This document shows positions 32,623 through 43,774 of a stretch of DNA of 64,000 bases, piece by piece. A model generated the notes under the pieces. It searched no databases, was not told the origin of the DNA, and saw only the letters and a program-made list of their open reading frames with translations. The stretch's first letter is position 1; each line of letters opens with the position of its first letter. The position numbers and the translations under genes are program-made. The stretch comes from Streptomyces fulvoviolaceus (GTDB lineage: Bacteria > Actinomycetota > Actinomycetes > Streptomycetales > Streptomycetaceae), in NCBI RefSeq assembly GCF_000718165.1, contig NZ_JOEY01000004.1:186001-250000 (forward strand), written 5' to 3'.

Positions 32623-35492
32623 CTGCTTGCCTCCTCGACGGTGCCCCCCGTGGCTTCTTCGGATGCTGGTGTCGGTGCCTTCGTCTGGCCCGTCTGTTCG
32701 GCGATCTCCGCCTCCACGTCTCGGTATCCGGCCTCCGCCCCCCGGCGGAAGCCGCCGAGGCGGCGACGGAGCGCTTCGGCGTCGACGGTGCCGGTCCGCT
32801 GGCGCGGGGCCTGGGTGGGGGCTGTGATTTTGGGGGTGCGCTTGGGGAGGCCCTTGTCGGTGACGAGCTCTTCCGGGGCGTCGGGTACGCGTTCGTGCAC
32901 CGCCTCGGCTTCGCCTTCGACGGGTTCGTTCCCACCCGCACCACCCGTACCACTTTCGTCGTCGAGTGCGGGTGGCCCCTGTGGGGGTTCCTCACCGTCG
33001 GCGGGTGCGGGAGCGGGGACCGTGGGTTCGGTGGGCTCGAACTCCGGCAGCTCGGGGGCCTCGTATTCGGCGCGCTCGAACTCCGGCGGGGCGGGGACCG
33101 TGGGTTCGGTGGGCTCGGACTCCGGCGGCGCGGGGGCCTCGTATTCGGTGGGCTCAGGGGCCGTCGGGATCGGGGCCAACAGCTCTATCGTCGTCTCGGC
33201 CGGGGTTTCCTCCCCCGTCTGCCGTACGGCCTTCTCCGCCAGCGCGACCAGCGGGTCCCGGCCCGTCGAACGGCTGCTCAGGACATTGGAGTTGACCTCG
33301 GCGTCCGCGCCTGGCAGGGAGAACGACTGGGTACCGCCGGTCACGGGCCCGGAGGCCGGCATCGCGGTTGTGGGCGCCGCGGCCAGCAGCCCCTTCGACA
33401 GGACGACGACCGCGGCGACACCCCCCTGCTTCTGCTCGCGCAGCTGCACGCGGACGCCGTGCCGGTGGGCGAGGCGGGCCACGACGTACAGGCCGAGGCC
33501 GAGCCCCTTCTCGCCTTCGTGGTCGTAGGAGTCGTAGGACGTCTCGGGGTCGAAGTCGGCGAGGCGGGCGTTGAGCATGCTCATGCGGTCGGCGGTCATG
33601 CCGATGCCCTCGTCGTGGACGGAGAGCATGACCTCGCCGCTCTCCAGGAGCCAGCCGGAGACCTCGACGGGCAGGTCCGGCGGGGAGAACGAGCTGGCGT
33701 TCTCCATGAGTTCGGCGAGGAGGTGGCTCAGGTCGTCCGCGGCGAAGCCCGCCACGTGCGCGTGCGGCGGCAGGGCGGCGATGCGGACCCGCTCGTACCG
33801 CTCGATCTCGCTGACCGCGGCGCGTACGACGTCGACCAGCGGGACAGGTCCGGCGCTCTGCTGGACATGCTCGGTGCCGGCGAGGACGAGGAGGTTCTCG
33901 CTGTGGCGGCGCATGACCGTGGCGAAGTGGTCGAGCTTGAAGAGGGTCGCCAGGCGGTCGGGGTCCTGTTCGCGCTCCTCCAGGCCCTCGATGACGGCGA
34001 GTTGACGCTCGACGAGGCCGAGGGTGCGCAGCGCGAGGTTGACGAAGGTGGCGCCGATGGTGGCGCGCAGCTTCTCCAACTGGGCGGAGGACTCGGCGAG
34101 TTCCGTCTTGAGCTGCTCGCGGGCGTCCGCCATCTTCTGCCGCTGGCCGACCAGGTGCTTGCGGTCGGACTCCAGGGTGGTGACGCGTTCCGCGAGGGCG
34201 ACGGCGTGCGCGTGCAGGGTGTTGACGGAGCGGACGACCTGGGCGAACTCGTCGTTGCGGCCGGTGAAGCTGACGGCTTCCTCGGCGGTCGGGTCCTCGG
34301 CCTCGGCGAGGCGGGCGGAGCCGCGGCGCAGCACGGAGAGCGGCCGGGTGAGGGTGCGGGCCATGGCGGTGGCGATGCCGACGGCGAGCAGCATGAGCGC
34401 GCCGAGGACCGCGATCCGGATCTCCAGCGCGGTGACGTCGTCGTCGCGCAGCTGGGCGAGGTCCTTGGCACGCCGCTCGTAGAGGGCCGACTCCACGCCG
34501 CGCATCAGGTCGACGCGGGCGGAGAGCGCGGCGTCGAGCTTGGCGGTGCTGGTGCCGAGTGCACCGCTGGAGAGCGTCGGCTGGTCGGTGAGGGCGGCGA
34601 GGTACTTGTCGGCGGAGTTGACCTCGGGGCCGGTGACCGTGGAGTCGTAGCTCGCCTTGGCGGCCGCGGTCGCGGAGTCCTGGAAGTCGGAGAGGGCGGC
34701 GTCGGAGCGCAGCCGGGCCTGCTGGGCTGCGGCACTGAGGGCGTCGCGCTGCTTGGTGTCGGCGTCCGAGGAGACGGTCTTGGTGCTCGACAGCCCGGTG
34801 AGGGGGTCGATGACGGTCTGGGTCGTCGTCGGCACGTCGAGCGCCGCGAGGAGCAGTCCGCGGGCCGCGGCGGACTGCTGTACGGCGGAGTCGAGCTCGG
34901 CGAGGGCGTACGCGCCGGAGCCCGCGCGGGGCGGCATCCGCTCGGCCAGTTGCTCGGCGAGGTGGTGGAGTTCGGTGATGGCGGCGGAGTAGGCCAGGTG
35001 CGTCTCGAGAGCCGTGCTCTTGCCGGTGAGCGCCGCCCGCCGTACGGCGGCGATGTCGTCGAGGTCGCCGTGCAGGGAGGCGGGCGCGTCGGCATCGGCG
35101 CGCAGCTCCTCGACCTGCCGGTCGACCCGGGCGCTCTGCTGCTCGGAGGGCGCCTTGGACTTGGGCCGCCCGGCGGCGATGTACGAGGTGACCTCGTCGC
35201 GCTCGTCGGCGAGCGAGTGGGCGAGGCCGAGCGCGTCCTGGGTCTGCTCGGCGAGGGTCACCAGGTCCTGGGAGTCGCTCAGTTCGCCGGAGGCGGTGAC
35301 GAGGGACGGGACGCCGGCCCCGGCGATGGCGGCGGCCACGACGGCGACGGCGAGAATCAGCCGGGTGCGGACGTGCGTGGGGCGGCCTGTGCCGACGGGG
35401 GTCTCGGGGGCGTGCTCCAGGGCCGTGCCCTTGCCGGAGGCCGTCTGCTTGCCTGTGCGACGAGGCCGCGTCTTCTGCACCGCTGCTCGCAT
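32619..35492 (-). CDS. cvnA: Conservon histidine kinase-like ATPase (CvnA-type)
   Basis: This 957-residue membrane sensor has TM1 at about 45-65, a NIT-like extracytoplasmic helical domain (DVPTTTQTVIDPLTG, VESALYERRAKDL), and TM2 near 335-355. A HAMP linker, a dimerisation helix (LALRTLGLVERQLAVIEGLE) and a GHKL ATPase follow, with N-box AELMENASSFSPP, G1 DEGIGMT and G2 GEKGLGLGL. The last ~250 residues are Pro/Glu/Thr-rich, partly a 26-residue tandem repeat, ending in a helical stretch (AEALRRRLGGFRRG). It heads the cvnABCD operon and overlaps cvnB by ATGA. Two further in-frame starts exist close to the ATG chosen at 35492. Confidence 0.92.
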   Translation of the reverse strand: MRAAVQKTRPRRTGKQTASGKGTALEHAPETPVGTGRPTHVRTRLILAVAVVAAAIAGAGVPSLVTASGELSDSQDLVTLAEQTQDALGLAHSLADERDEVTSYIAAGRPKSKAPSEQQSARVDRQVEELRADADAPASLHGDLDDIAAVRRAALTGKSTALETHLAYSAAITELHHLAEQLAERMPPRAGSGAYALAELDSAVQQSAAARGLLLAALDVPTTTQTVIDPLTGLSSTKTVSSDADTKQRDALSAAAQQARLRSDAALSDFQDSATAAAKASYDSTVTGPEVNSADKYLAALTDQPTLSSGALGTSTAKLDAALSARVDLMRGVESALYERRAKDLAQLRDDDVTALEIRIAVLGALMLLAVGIATAMARTLTRPLSVLRRGSARLAEAEDPTAEEAVSFTGRNDEFAQVVRSVNTLHAHAVALAERVTTLESDRKHLVGQRQKMADAREQLKTELAESSAQLEKLRATIGATFVNLALRTLGLVERQLAVIEGLEEREQDPDRLATLFKLDHFATVMRRHSENLLVLAGTEHVQQSAGPVPLVDVVRAAVSEIERYERVRIAALPPHAHVAGFAADDLSHLLAELMENASSFSPPDLPVEVSGWLLESGEVMLSVHDEGIGMTADRMSMLNARLADFDPETSYDSYDHEGEKGLGLGLYVVARLAHRHGVRVQLREQKQGGVAAVVVLSKGLLAAAPTTAMPASGPVTGGTQSFSLPGADAEVNSNVLSSRSTGRDPLVALAEKAVRQTGEETPAETTIELLAPIPTAPEPTEYEAPAPPESEPTEPTVPAPPEFERAEYEAPELPEFEPTEPTVPAPAPADGEEPPQGPPALDDESGTGGAGGNEPVEGEAEAVHERVPDAPEELVTDKGLPKRTPKITAPTQAPRQRTGTVDAEALRRRLGGFRRGAEAGYRDVEAEIAEQTGQTKAPTPASEEATGGTVEEASS
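33013..33168. repeat. 78-nt tandem repeat in cvnA
   Basis: Two near-identical consecutive units of 78 nt begin at 33013 and 33091, each opening GCGGGGACCGTGGGTTCGG. They encode two 26-residue Pro/Glu-rich blocks that include EPTEPTVPAP and EYEAP. The unit length is a multiple of three, so copy-number change would alter the length of the C-terminal linker without frameshift. Confidence 0.85.
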
Positions 35493-35857
35493 TCCTGACT
35501 CGATATACCCAAATACCCAAGGCCCGGGGTGACGCTCCGTCAACTGGCGTGCACACCGAGTACGGTTCCTGACCCTCCCAGCGCCGGTGGGCGGTGACCG
35601 CGCATCATCCAGGCCGCCACCCGAAGGAGTGAACATCGGAGGGGAGTTGGCGGGCAAGTTCCTCCGGCGCGCGCGACGGCCGTACGCGGCGGGCCGGTTG
35701 GACGTCCGCGACGACCGGTGGCACTATGCGCCACCACGCCTTCCCGGAGTGAACCATTCCATCCTAAACCCGGCGTCTGACCTGCGCGGCTGCGCCAATT
35801 CAGCAACCGTTGCCAGCCTTTGATGATCCTCGTGAAGGGCTCGTGCAGACTGGCCGA
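35493..35857. other. Divergent intergenic region between cvnA and the PP2C-like gene
   Basis: About 365 bp without a convincing gene. On the minus strand, TTGACG (about 35539-35534) lies about 18 nt before TGGGTA, a possible sigma-70-type promoter for the conservon. AT content rises around 35740-35820, upstream of the PP2C-like gene, where its promoter is expected. No repeat or tRNA is visible. Confidence 0.4.
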
Positions 35858-36646
35858 ATGCGCACGGAACTTGTCTCGGAGTCAGGCGACCCGACCCGCC
35901 CCAACGAGGACTTCGCAAGCCTCGCTCTACCCGCGTCCGGAGGGGGCGGCGCGCTCGTGGTCCTGGACGGAGTGACGCCACCGAGGGGAGCGACGGGCTG
36001 TCTGCATTCGGTCCCTTGGTTCACGGCACGCCTCGGCGGGGCGCTGACCGAACTGACCGTTTCACTCCCGGATGTTCCGCTGCCGGAGCTCCTGAGTCGG
36101 GCCATCTCGCGTACAGCTGGGGCACATGGTGAAGGTTGTGACCTTTCTCACCCACGAACACCACAGGCGACGGTGGTGGTGGCGCGGTGGTCTGCGGAGA
36201 CGGTCGAGTACCTGGTCCTGTCGGACTCCGCGCTGTTGGTGGAGTCCGGAGACGGCTCGGTGACGGCTCTGCTGGACGACCGGCTGTCCCGACTCCCTCG
36301 CTCTTCCCTGGCCACGGACGCGTTGGTGGATTCCACGGTCCGCAACAAGGAGGGCGGCTTCTTCACGGCGGCTGCGGATCCGTCAGTAGCGGCGCGGGCG
36401 GTGACGGGAGTGCTGCCACGCTCGTCGGTACGGGCGCTGGCCGCGCTGACGGACGGGGCGACGCGGTGGGTGGAGAAGTTCCGGGAGGGGGACTGGGCGG
36501 ACTGCTTCCGGGCCGTACGGAAGGAGGGGGCGGGGGCGTTGGTGGCCCGGGTGCGGGAGCTGGAGCGGGGGGATGCGGAGGAGCGGGTGTTTCTGCGGCG
36601 GAGCAAGACGCATGACGATGCGACGGTGGTGCACGTCGAGCTGTGA
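35858..36646 (+). CDS. PP2C-like protein phosphatase family protein
   Basis: This 262-residue soluble protein shows elements of the PP2C fold: PTRPNEDFASLAL near the N-terminus (metal-binding D in NED), ALVVLDGVTPPRG, TVVVARWSAETVEYLVLSDSALLV, LAALTDGATRW and KTHDDATVVHVEL at the C-terminus. The Asp residues of DGV, TDG and DDA are the usual metal ligands. It would dephosphorylate Ser/Thr in the cytoplasm. The start at 35858 (MRTELVSESG) removes 16 poorly conserved upstream codons. It is divergent from the conservon, but a functional connection to the kinase-like ATPase is speculative. Confidence 0.8.
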   Translation: MRTELVSESGDPTRPNEDFASLALPASGGGGALVVLDGVTPPRGATGCLHSVPWFTARLGGALTELTVSLPDVPLPELLSRAISRTAGAHGEGCDLSHPRTPQATVVVARWSAETVEYLVLSDSALLVESGDGSVTALLDDRLSRLPRSSLATDALVDSTVRNKEGGFFTAAADPSVAARAVTGVLPRSSVRALAALTDGATRWVEKFREGDWADCFRAVRKEGAGALVARVRELERGDAEERVFLRRSKTHDDATVVHVEL

Positions 36647-36675
36647 GCCGGCGGACGGCTTCGCGGATGAAGCTC

Positions 36676-39357
36676 TCATGGCCCGCCGGGATCAGGTGTG
36701 CCACTCACGGAGCTCGACGGACTCGGGGATGGACCGGAGTCCGGAGTGATCCAGGCACCGACCATGGCGGTGGCGAGCGCGGTCGTCGCCGCGACGAGGA
36801 CGGTGGTCACCGGCACTGCCGCCGCGGACAGCGAGCGAAAATTGCGGATCTGCCCCCAGCGCAGTCCTCCGGCCCGGACCAGGCGAACCTCCCAGTACAG
36901 GCCGAGCAGCAGGAGTACGGCCACCGTGTCGCCGCTGGTCAGCATCAGCCGGATGCCGAAGTCACCAGCGTCCCTGAACTGGTAGAGCAGTTCGGCCAGT
37001 TCAGCTGGAAGAACCACGGCAAGCAGGCACGACGCCTTGCCGATCGGGGTCGCACCGCGCAACCAGGAGTACGCGTACCCGTACACGAACCCGTACAGCG
37101 GCCAGCGAAGGGCGGTCGACCAGACTTCCACGACGTCGCTCACGTCGTACCCGATCGTGGTGAGCCGGGACGGCAACGTGTAGACGAACCAGGGCAGACT
37201 CAACACGGCGAGCAGGACGGCTGCCGCCATCCCGTTGCGCCAGGCCGTGCGGCCGCCGGACGTGCCGAGGGCGAGGATCCGCAGCGCGGTCGGGCGTCGG
37301 GAGGTCGGACCGCCCGGCGCCGGCCCACCCAACTCACGCCAGCGCTCACTCCACTGCTTCGGGGTGAGGGTGCCGTCGGACAGCTCCGTGCGTGACGCGG
37401 TGAGGAAGTCTCGACGGCCTGCCGCCAGTGACTGGTCCTTCAGCAGGGTGTACATGCGACGGGTGTGCGTGGAGATGGTCGTGCGGTGCAGGCGCCGGGC
37501 CCGTGGTTCGTCGCGGGGCGGGAACAGCCACAGGAAGCCGAGAGCGGCGATGGTCACCGCGAGGTAGGGCCCGCTTGCGTAGGAGGTGCTGGCGAACGAC
37601 TCGATCCCGCTCAGCGTCACCTCAGTGAGCAGTGCGGCGGTTCCCAGGGCGACAACGGCGATGCGGACGTGCTCCGGCCAGTTTCCTTCCTCACGGCCGG
37701 AGGACCACAGGAGCAGCAAGGTCGTCGCGATCGTGGCGGTCTGAAAGAAGTCGAGGGGGAGCCCGTACACGTAGGTGGTGTCGAGCCACAGGACGGACTC
37801 CTTTTCCAGGAACCACCACAGAACGGCCGCCGAAAGGCCCGCACGCCACCAGGTCCAGCCGCGCGCGGCAAGCACGGCCCACAGCGCCCCGGGCCAGCCC
37901 CACGCGAGGACGAGCGCCGTGATACGGCGAGCTGCGTCCCAGTCGTCCGTGAAGGAGACGTCGGCGTACCCGCTCACGTCGTGCATCCCGGTGCCGGGTC
38001 CCGCACTCAGCACGGCCAACCACACCGCCGACACCGCCGTGACCGCCCAGCGGCGGCCGGTCGGGCCCAGCGGACCGCGCCTCAGGATCAGGGCAGTAGC
38101 CCCGGCGAGGACGCCTGCCGCCACCACGATCAACACAGGCACGGGCGACCCGGAAGACCGGGCGAGCACGGCGGCAGGCACGCACAGCAAGGCACTCGGC
38201 ACGAGCAGGGGCAGCAGGTCGCGCACCTGCGGCGGACGTCCACGGCCCACCCGCGTGGCGAAGGCCGCTACGCAGAGTGGGAGCAGCATCTGCCACCAGA
38301 TCATGAGAGGCGCTTCTCGGCCGAAAGCCGCCCACCATTCGTCGTCGAACTCGCCGCTTTCCGCTGCGGCCCACAGCAGGAGCACACACGTGAGCCCGGT
38401 GCCTGTCACGGCTGCCGCAATCCAGCGGTGGCGTGTCTCATCCGGTGCCCAGCGTCGTACGAACGCGACGGCGAGACAGCCCACCGCCGCGACGGCGCCG
38501 AGGGCGAAAACCGCCTCGCGCAGGGCTGACGGGCGCAACTGCAACACCCAGACCATGTCCGCGATGTCGCTGCGGGCGTCGTCGCCGAACAGCGACGGTT
38601 GCGGGACGGTCAGCGTGACCGAAGCCTCTGTCTTCGGCGACAGGACCAGTTCGACCCGGTGTCCGGACATGTGCAGCACAGTGCCGCCGTCCACGCCGGT
38701 GACGGCCTGCTCGTCCGCCGCCACCGTGACTGTCCACTCGTCGTAGTAGGCCTTTTTTCCGAAGACACCCGGAGCAGGCGTCAGCCTCATGTACAAGGGC
38801 TCGCTCGAGTCGCCCTCCAGGCCGCACTCCCCCAGGTCCACCATGGCCTCCCAGTCTGCGGTGACGTAGGCCGTCGCCTTCGGCCCGTCCTGTCGCAGTG
38901 GCTCACCGCTCCACGTTTCGAAGAGCGCTTGCGTGCTGCAGGCGTCGTACCCGGCGGAAACCACGGCTTCGAAGGGGATCCAGGCCTGCGCACCATTGGT
39001 GTCGGCACGCAACACGGGCCTGAGCGGATCACCGGGCAGCAGCACGATCCGGTGCGTGGCCGTGACCCGCCATGCTCCCTCGCCCGTACTCGTGACGCGG
39101 AAGGTGGTCGAGCCGATGCGCCGGGGCCGGGCCGTCCCGCCGAACCTCTTCAAGGTGGAGTCGTCCTTGGTATCGCCGGATTCCTCGCTCGCGTCCGGCT
39201 GATTCGCGCGCTCGTTGGCCTGCTGCGCACGCCGGTACTCCGCCGACGTCACCCCCTGCCACTGCAGGAACGCGATCCCACAACTCACCACCAGCACCGC
39301 GGGCAGCGCGACCGCGCACAGCCCCCGTGCCCACCGCCGTGTCGACGACCATGCCAC
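36676..39357 (-). CDS. Large multi-spanning membrane protein (DUF6185-like)
   Basis: This 893-residue protein has TM1 at about residues 12-30, then an extracytoplasmic beta-rich domain to ~280 (RIGSTTFRVTSTGEGAWRVTATH, GGTVLHMSGHRVELVLSP). At least a dozen hydrophobic helices follow, with a cytoplasmic loop near 600-680 (RARRLHRTTISTHTRRMYTLL). The C-terminus is a Ser/Pro-rich tail (SGPSPSPSSSVSG). I associate this architecture with the Streptomyces DUF6185 family, which has no known function, from memory only. No transporter or enzyme motif is recognisable. It is convergent with the PP2C-like gene, 29 bp apart. Confidence 0.65.
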   Translation of the reverse strand: MAWSSTRRWARGLCAVALPAVLVVSCGIAFLQWQGVTSAEYRRAQQANERANQPDASEESGDTKDDSTLKRFGGTARPRRIGSTTFRVTSTGEGAWRVTATHRIVLLPGDPLRPVLRADTNGAQAWIPFEAVVSAGYDACSTQALFETWSGEPLRQDGPKATAYVTADWEAMVDLGECGLEGDSSEPLYMRLTPAPGVFGKKAYYDEWTVTVAADEQAVTGVDGGTVLHMSGHRVELVLSPKTEASVTLTVPQPSLFGDDARSDIADMVWVLQLRPSALREAVFALGAVAAVGCLAVAFVRRWAPDETRHRWIAAAVTGTGLTCVLLLWAAAESGEFDDEWWAAFGREAPLMIWWQMLLPLCVAAFATRVGRGRPPQVRDLLPLLVPSALLCVPAAVLARSSGSPVPVLIVVAAGVLAGATALILRRGPLGPTGRRWAVTAVSAVWLAVLSAGPGTGMHDVSGYADVSFTDDWDAARRITALVLAWGWPGALWAVLAARGWTWWRAGLSAAVLWWFLEKESVLWLDTTYVYGLPLDFFQTATIATTLLLLWSSGREEGNWPEHVRIAVVALGTAALLTEVTLSGIESFASTSYASGPYLAVTIAALGFLWLFPPRDEPRARRLHRTTISTHTRRMYTLLKDQSLAAGRRDFLTASRTELSDGTLTPKQWSERWRELGGPAPGGPTSRRPTALRILALGTSGGRTAWRNGMAAAVLLAVLSLPWFVYTLPSRLTTIGYDVSDVVEVWSTALRWPLYGFVYGYAYSWLRGATPIGKASCLLAVVLPAELAELLYQFRDAGDFGIRLMLTSGDTVAVLLLLGLYWEVRLVRAGGLRWGQIRNFRSLSAAAVPVTTVLVAATTALATAMVGAWITPDSGPSPSPSSSVSGTPDPGGP

Positions 39358-39453
39358 CGCACCGCCCCCGTCCCCCAGCGCCAGGGTAGCCCCGCGTGGT
39401 CCACGGGTTGTGTCCCTGTGGACAACTGCCCCTGGGGGGTCGCCCGGTCGGGC

Positions 39454-39990
39454 CTACCTCTCCATCCCCCGGTTCAACTGATGCAGCAGCCGGGCCAGTT
39501 CGGCCACCTCCAGCCGGTCCCAGTGCGACAGCTGGCTCACGTACCGCGCCCGCCGTGCCTCCCGGACCTTGGTCACCCGGCTGCGCCCCTCCTCGGTGAG
39601 GTGGACCAGCCAGGCCCGGCCGTCCGCCGGGTCCGGTTCGCGGGCGATCAGGCCGAGGTCCTCCAGGGCCCGGAGCTGGCGGGACATCGTGGCCTTGCCG
39701 ACGCCGATGTAGGCGGCGAGCTCGGTGGCGCGCTGGCGGCCGTGCTCGTCGAGGCGGACGAGGAGGCCGTACGCCGCGGGCTCCAGGTCGGGGTGGACCT
39801 CGCGGGCCATCTCGCCCTGGTTGGCCCGGGCGCGGCGCAGAAGGACCGTCAACTCGCGTTCCAGGGACAGGTATTCCCGGTCCACACCACTCGGCGCCAC
39901 GCCGGCTTCGACCCGGCCTCCGTCGCCGTTTCCGTCTTCGTGCACGTCAGCCCCTGCCTCGGTTTTCCCGTACCTGAAAGTTTCCGCCAA
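39454..39990 (-). CDS. MarR-family transcriptional regulator
   Basis: This 178-residue protein has an N-terminal acidic extension of ~35 residues before the MarR fold begins (YLSLERELTVLLRRARANQ). The winged helix-turn-helix is at about residues 88-140: RATELAAYIGVGKATMSRQLRALEDLGLIAREPDPADGRAW, including the DGR of the wing. MarR dimers repress adjacent genes and release DNA on ligand binding. The divergent GH25 lysozyme gene is the nearest candidate target. Upstream ATG choice is not certain because the first 35 residues are poorly conserved in character. Confidence 0.9.
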   Translation of the reverse strand: MAETFRYGKTEAGADVHEDGNGDGGRVEAGVAPSGVDREYLSLERELTVLLRRARANQGEMAREVHPDLEPAAYGLLVRLDEHGRQRATELAAYIGVGKATMSRQLRALEDLGLIAREPDPADGRAWLVHLTEEGRSRVTKVREARRARYVSQLSHWDRLEVAELARLLHQLNRGMER

Positions 39991-40188
39991 AATCCGTCAT
40001 CGCCGCAGCTCCGCCAGTATTTCGCAGGGCTAGACCAACGGCACCGTCCGGGCCCTCTTCCACCTGCTCTTTTACGTGCGTAGCTTCTCTGGCAGCAACC
40101 GACTGGCATGCACACGTCGCCATTCCAGCGCATCGCCCTCTCCCCCACCGAGCAACACCGAGCATCACCGAGCCCTCGGAGGCACGCC

Positions 40189-41007
40189 ATGCCCGTGCAC
40201 AGACCTGGATCGGTCCGCCCCCGGCGCCTCTTCCTCGCCGGGATCCTGCTCGCAGCCTTCTCCCTCCTGTTCACCGTCCCCGCCAACGCCGCCGACACCC
40301 CCGCCCGCGGCTCCGCCCACATGGGCATCGGCGTCGTAGCGCATGACGGCCAGGGCGGCCTCCCCGCCGACACCCGTGCCACCCAGACCGAGGGCGTCGA
40401 CGTCGCCAGCTACCAGGGCAACGTCGCCTGGTCGACCCTGTACAGCAGTGGCGTCCGGTGGGCCTACACCAAGGCCAGCGAGGGGACGTACTACACGAAC
40501 CCGTACTTCGCCCAGCAGTACAACGGCTCCTACGACGTCGGCATGATCCGCGGCGCCTACCACTTCGCCACCCCGGACACCACGAGCGGCACCACCCAGG
40601 CCAACTACTTCGTCGACCACGGCGGCGGCTGGTCCCAGGACGGCAAGACGCTGCCGGGCGCACTCGACATCGAGTGGAACCCGTACGGCGCCTCCTGCTA
40701 CGGCAAGACCCAGAGCGCGATGGTCACCTGGATCCGCGACTTCCTGAACCAGTACAAGGCCCGTACGGGACGCGACGCGGTCATCTACACCGCCACCAGC
40801 TGGTGGACCGAGTGCACCGGCAACTACGGCGGCTTCGCGTCCAGCAACCCGCTGTGGATCGCCCGGTACGCGTCGACCGTGGGGACACTGCCGGCGGGAT
40901 GGTCGTACTACACGATGTGGCAGTACACCTCGTCCGGCCCCACCGTCGGCGACCACGACAAGTTCAACGGCGCCCTGGATCGGGTGCAGGCCTTGGCCAA
41001 CGGCTAG
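40189..41007 (+). CDS. Secreted GH25 lysozyme (muramidase)
   Basis: This 272-residue protein has a GGAGG ribosome binding site, a signal peptide (about residues 12-34, core LFLAGILLAAFSLLFTV) and a glycoside hydrolase family 25 domain. Motifs are GVDVASYQGNVAW (catalytic-site Asp), VRWAYTKASEGTYYTNP, MIRGAYHFATPD, LPGALDIEWNP (the DxE catalytic pair), WIARYAS and MWQYTSSGPTVGDHDKFNG. It hydrolyses the beta-1,4 bonds of peptidoglycan outside the cell. The Cys pair (SCYGKTQ and TECTGN) may form a disulfide. A duplicate of its last 13 codons lies 51 bp past the stop. Confidence 0.95.
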   Translation: MPVHRPGSVRPRRLFLAGILLAAFSLLFTVPANAADTPARGSAHMGIGVVAHDGQGGLPADTRATQTEGVDVASYQGNVAWSTLYSSGVRWAYTKASEGTYYTNPYFAQQYNGSYDVGMIRGAYHFATPDTTSGTTQANYFVDHGGGWSQDGKTLPGALDIEWNPYGASCYGKTQSAMVTWIRDFLNQYKARTGRDAVIYTATSWWTECTGNYGGFASSNPLWIARYASTVGTLPAGWSYYTMWQYTSSGPTVGDHDKFNGALDRVQALANG

Positions 41008-41101
41008 TGCAGCCCGCTGTCGGCCGGGGGTCCGGGGGTTGTCCCCCGGGAGACGCAGCAACGGCGCCCTGGATCGGGCCGTCGCCCTCGCCAACGGCTG
41101 A
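41008..41101 (+). repeat. Duplicated 3' end of the lysozyme gene plus palindromic spacer
   Basis: Positions 41059-41101 repeat the last 43 nt of the lysozyme gene (40965-41007). The first 20 nt are identical, and both read N-G-A-L-D-R-x-x-A-L-A-N-G-stop in frame. The spacer contains a palindromic block, GGGGGTCCGGGGGTTGTCCCCCGGGA, given here only as the span 41027-41052. This is probably the relic of a second lysozyme copy or of a recombination event. Confidence 0.8.
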
Positions 41102-41179
41102 TCCCCCACACGCACGCATGGCGAAGACCCGGGCCTCCCTCACGAAGGACCCGGGCCTTCCCTTATCCGGTCGCGTCCG

Positions 41180-43594
<2,415 letters not shown>

Positions 43595-43616
43595 TGATCT
43601 CCCCTTTGGCAGTCAA

Positions 43617-43637
43617 GTTGAGCTATGCCGACTCAAT
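43617..43637 (-). promoter_or_regulatory. HAIR operator (HspR binding site) of lon
   Basis: TTGAG (43618-43622), nine spacer bases and CTCAA (43632-43636) reproduce the HAIR consensus CTTGAGT-N7-ACTCAAG apart from the outer bases. It lies 23-43 bp in front of the lon start codon. HspR is known to repress lon, dnaK and clpB through this element in Streptomyces. Confidence 0.85.
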
Positions 43638-43731
43638 GCACATGAGCCTCCGATTGTTCCCCGACCCCCGTTCGCTCTGAGCGATCAGGGAAAGAGGGAG
43701 GGATGACGGGCTGGCCACCGACCACTGTCTC

Positions 43732-43764
43732 GGTAATACTCATTCACATACAGTGACTATTACC
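43732..43764 (+). promoter_or_regulatory. Candidate operator dyad upstream of the GNAT gene
   Basis: GGTAATA (43732-43738) and TATTACC (43758-43764) are perfect 7-bp inverted arms separated by 19 bp, in unusually AT-rich sequence. The right arm ends 10 bp before the start codon at 43775. It could be an operator overlapping the promoter or a 5' UTR hairpin. No cognate regulator is evident. Confidence 0.4.
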
Positions 43765-43774
43765 TAGAGGTGTC

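Noticed and set aside
32457..35498. Very long open frame on the plus strand opposite cvnA (about 1000 codons), and similar ones opposite lon, sucA, the NIT kinase and the haloperoxidase genes
   Set aside because: They are antisense shadows created by the GC-rich third codon position. Their translations are Gly/Arg/Ala-rich with no recognisable domain, while the opposite strand has complete conserved motifs.
35587..35823. Possible small gene in the cvnA/PP2C intergenic region
   Set aside because: Composition is Arg/Ala-rich without codon bias or a conserved pattern. The region is more likely promoter DNA.
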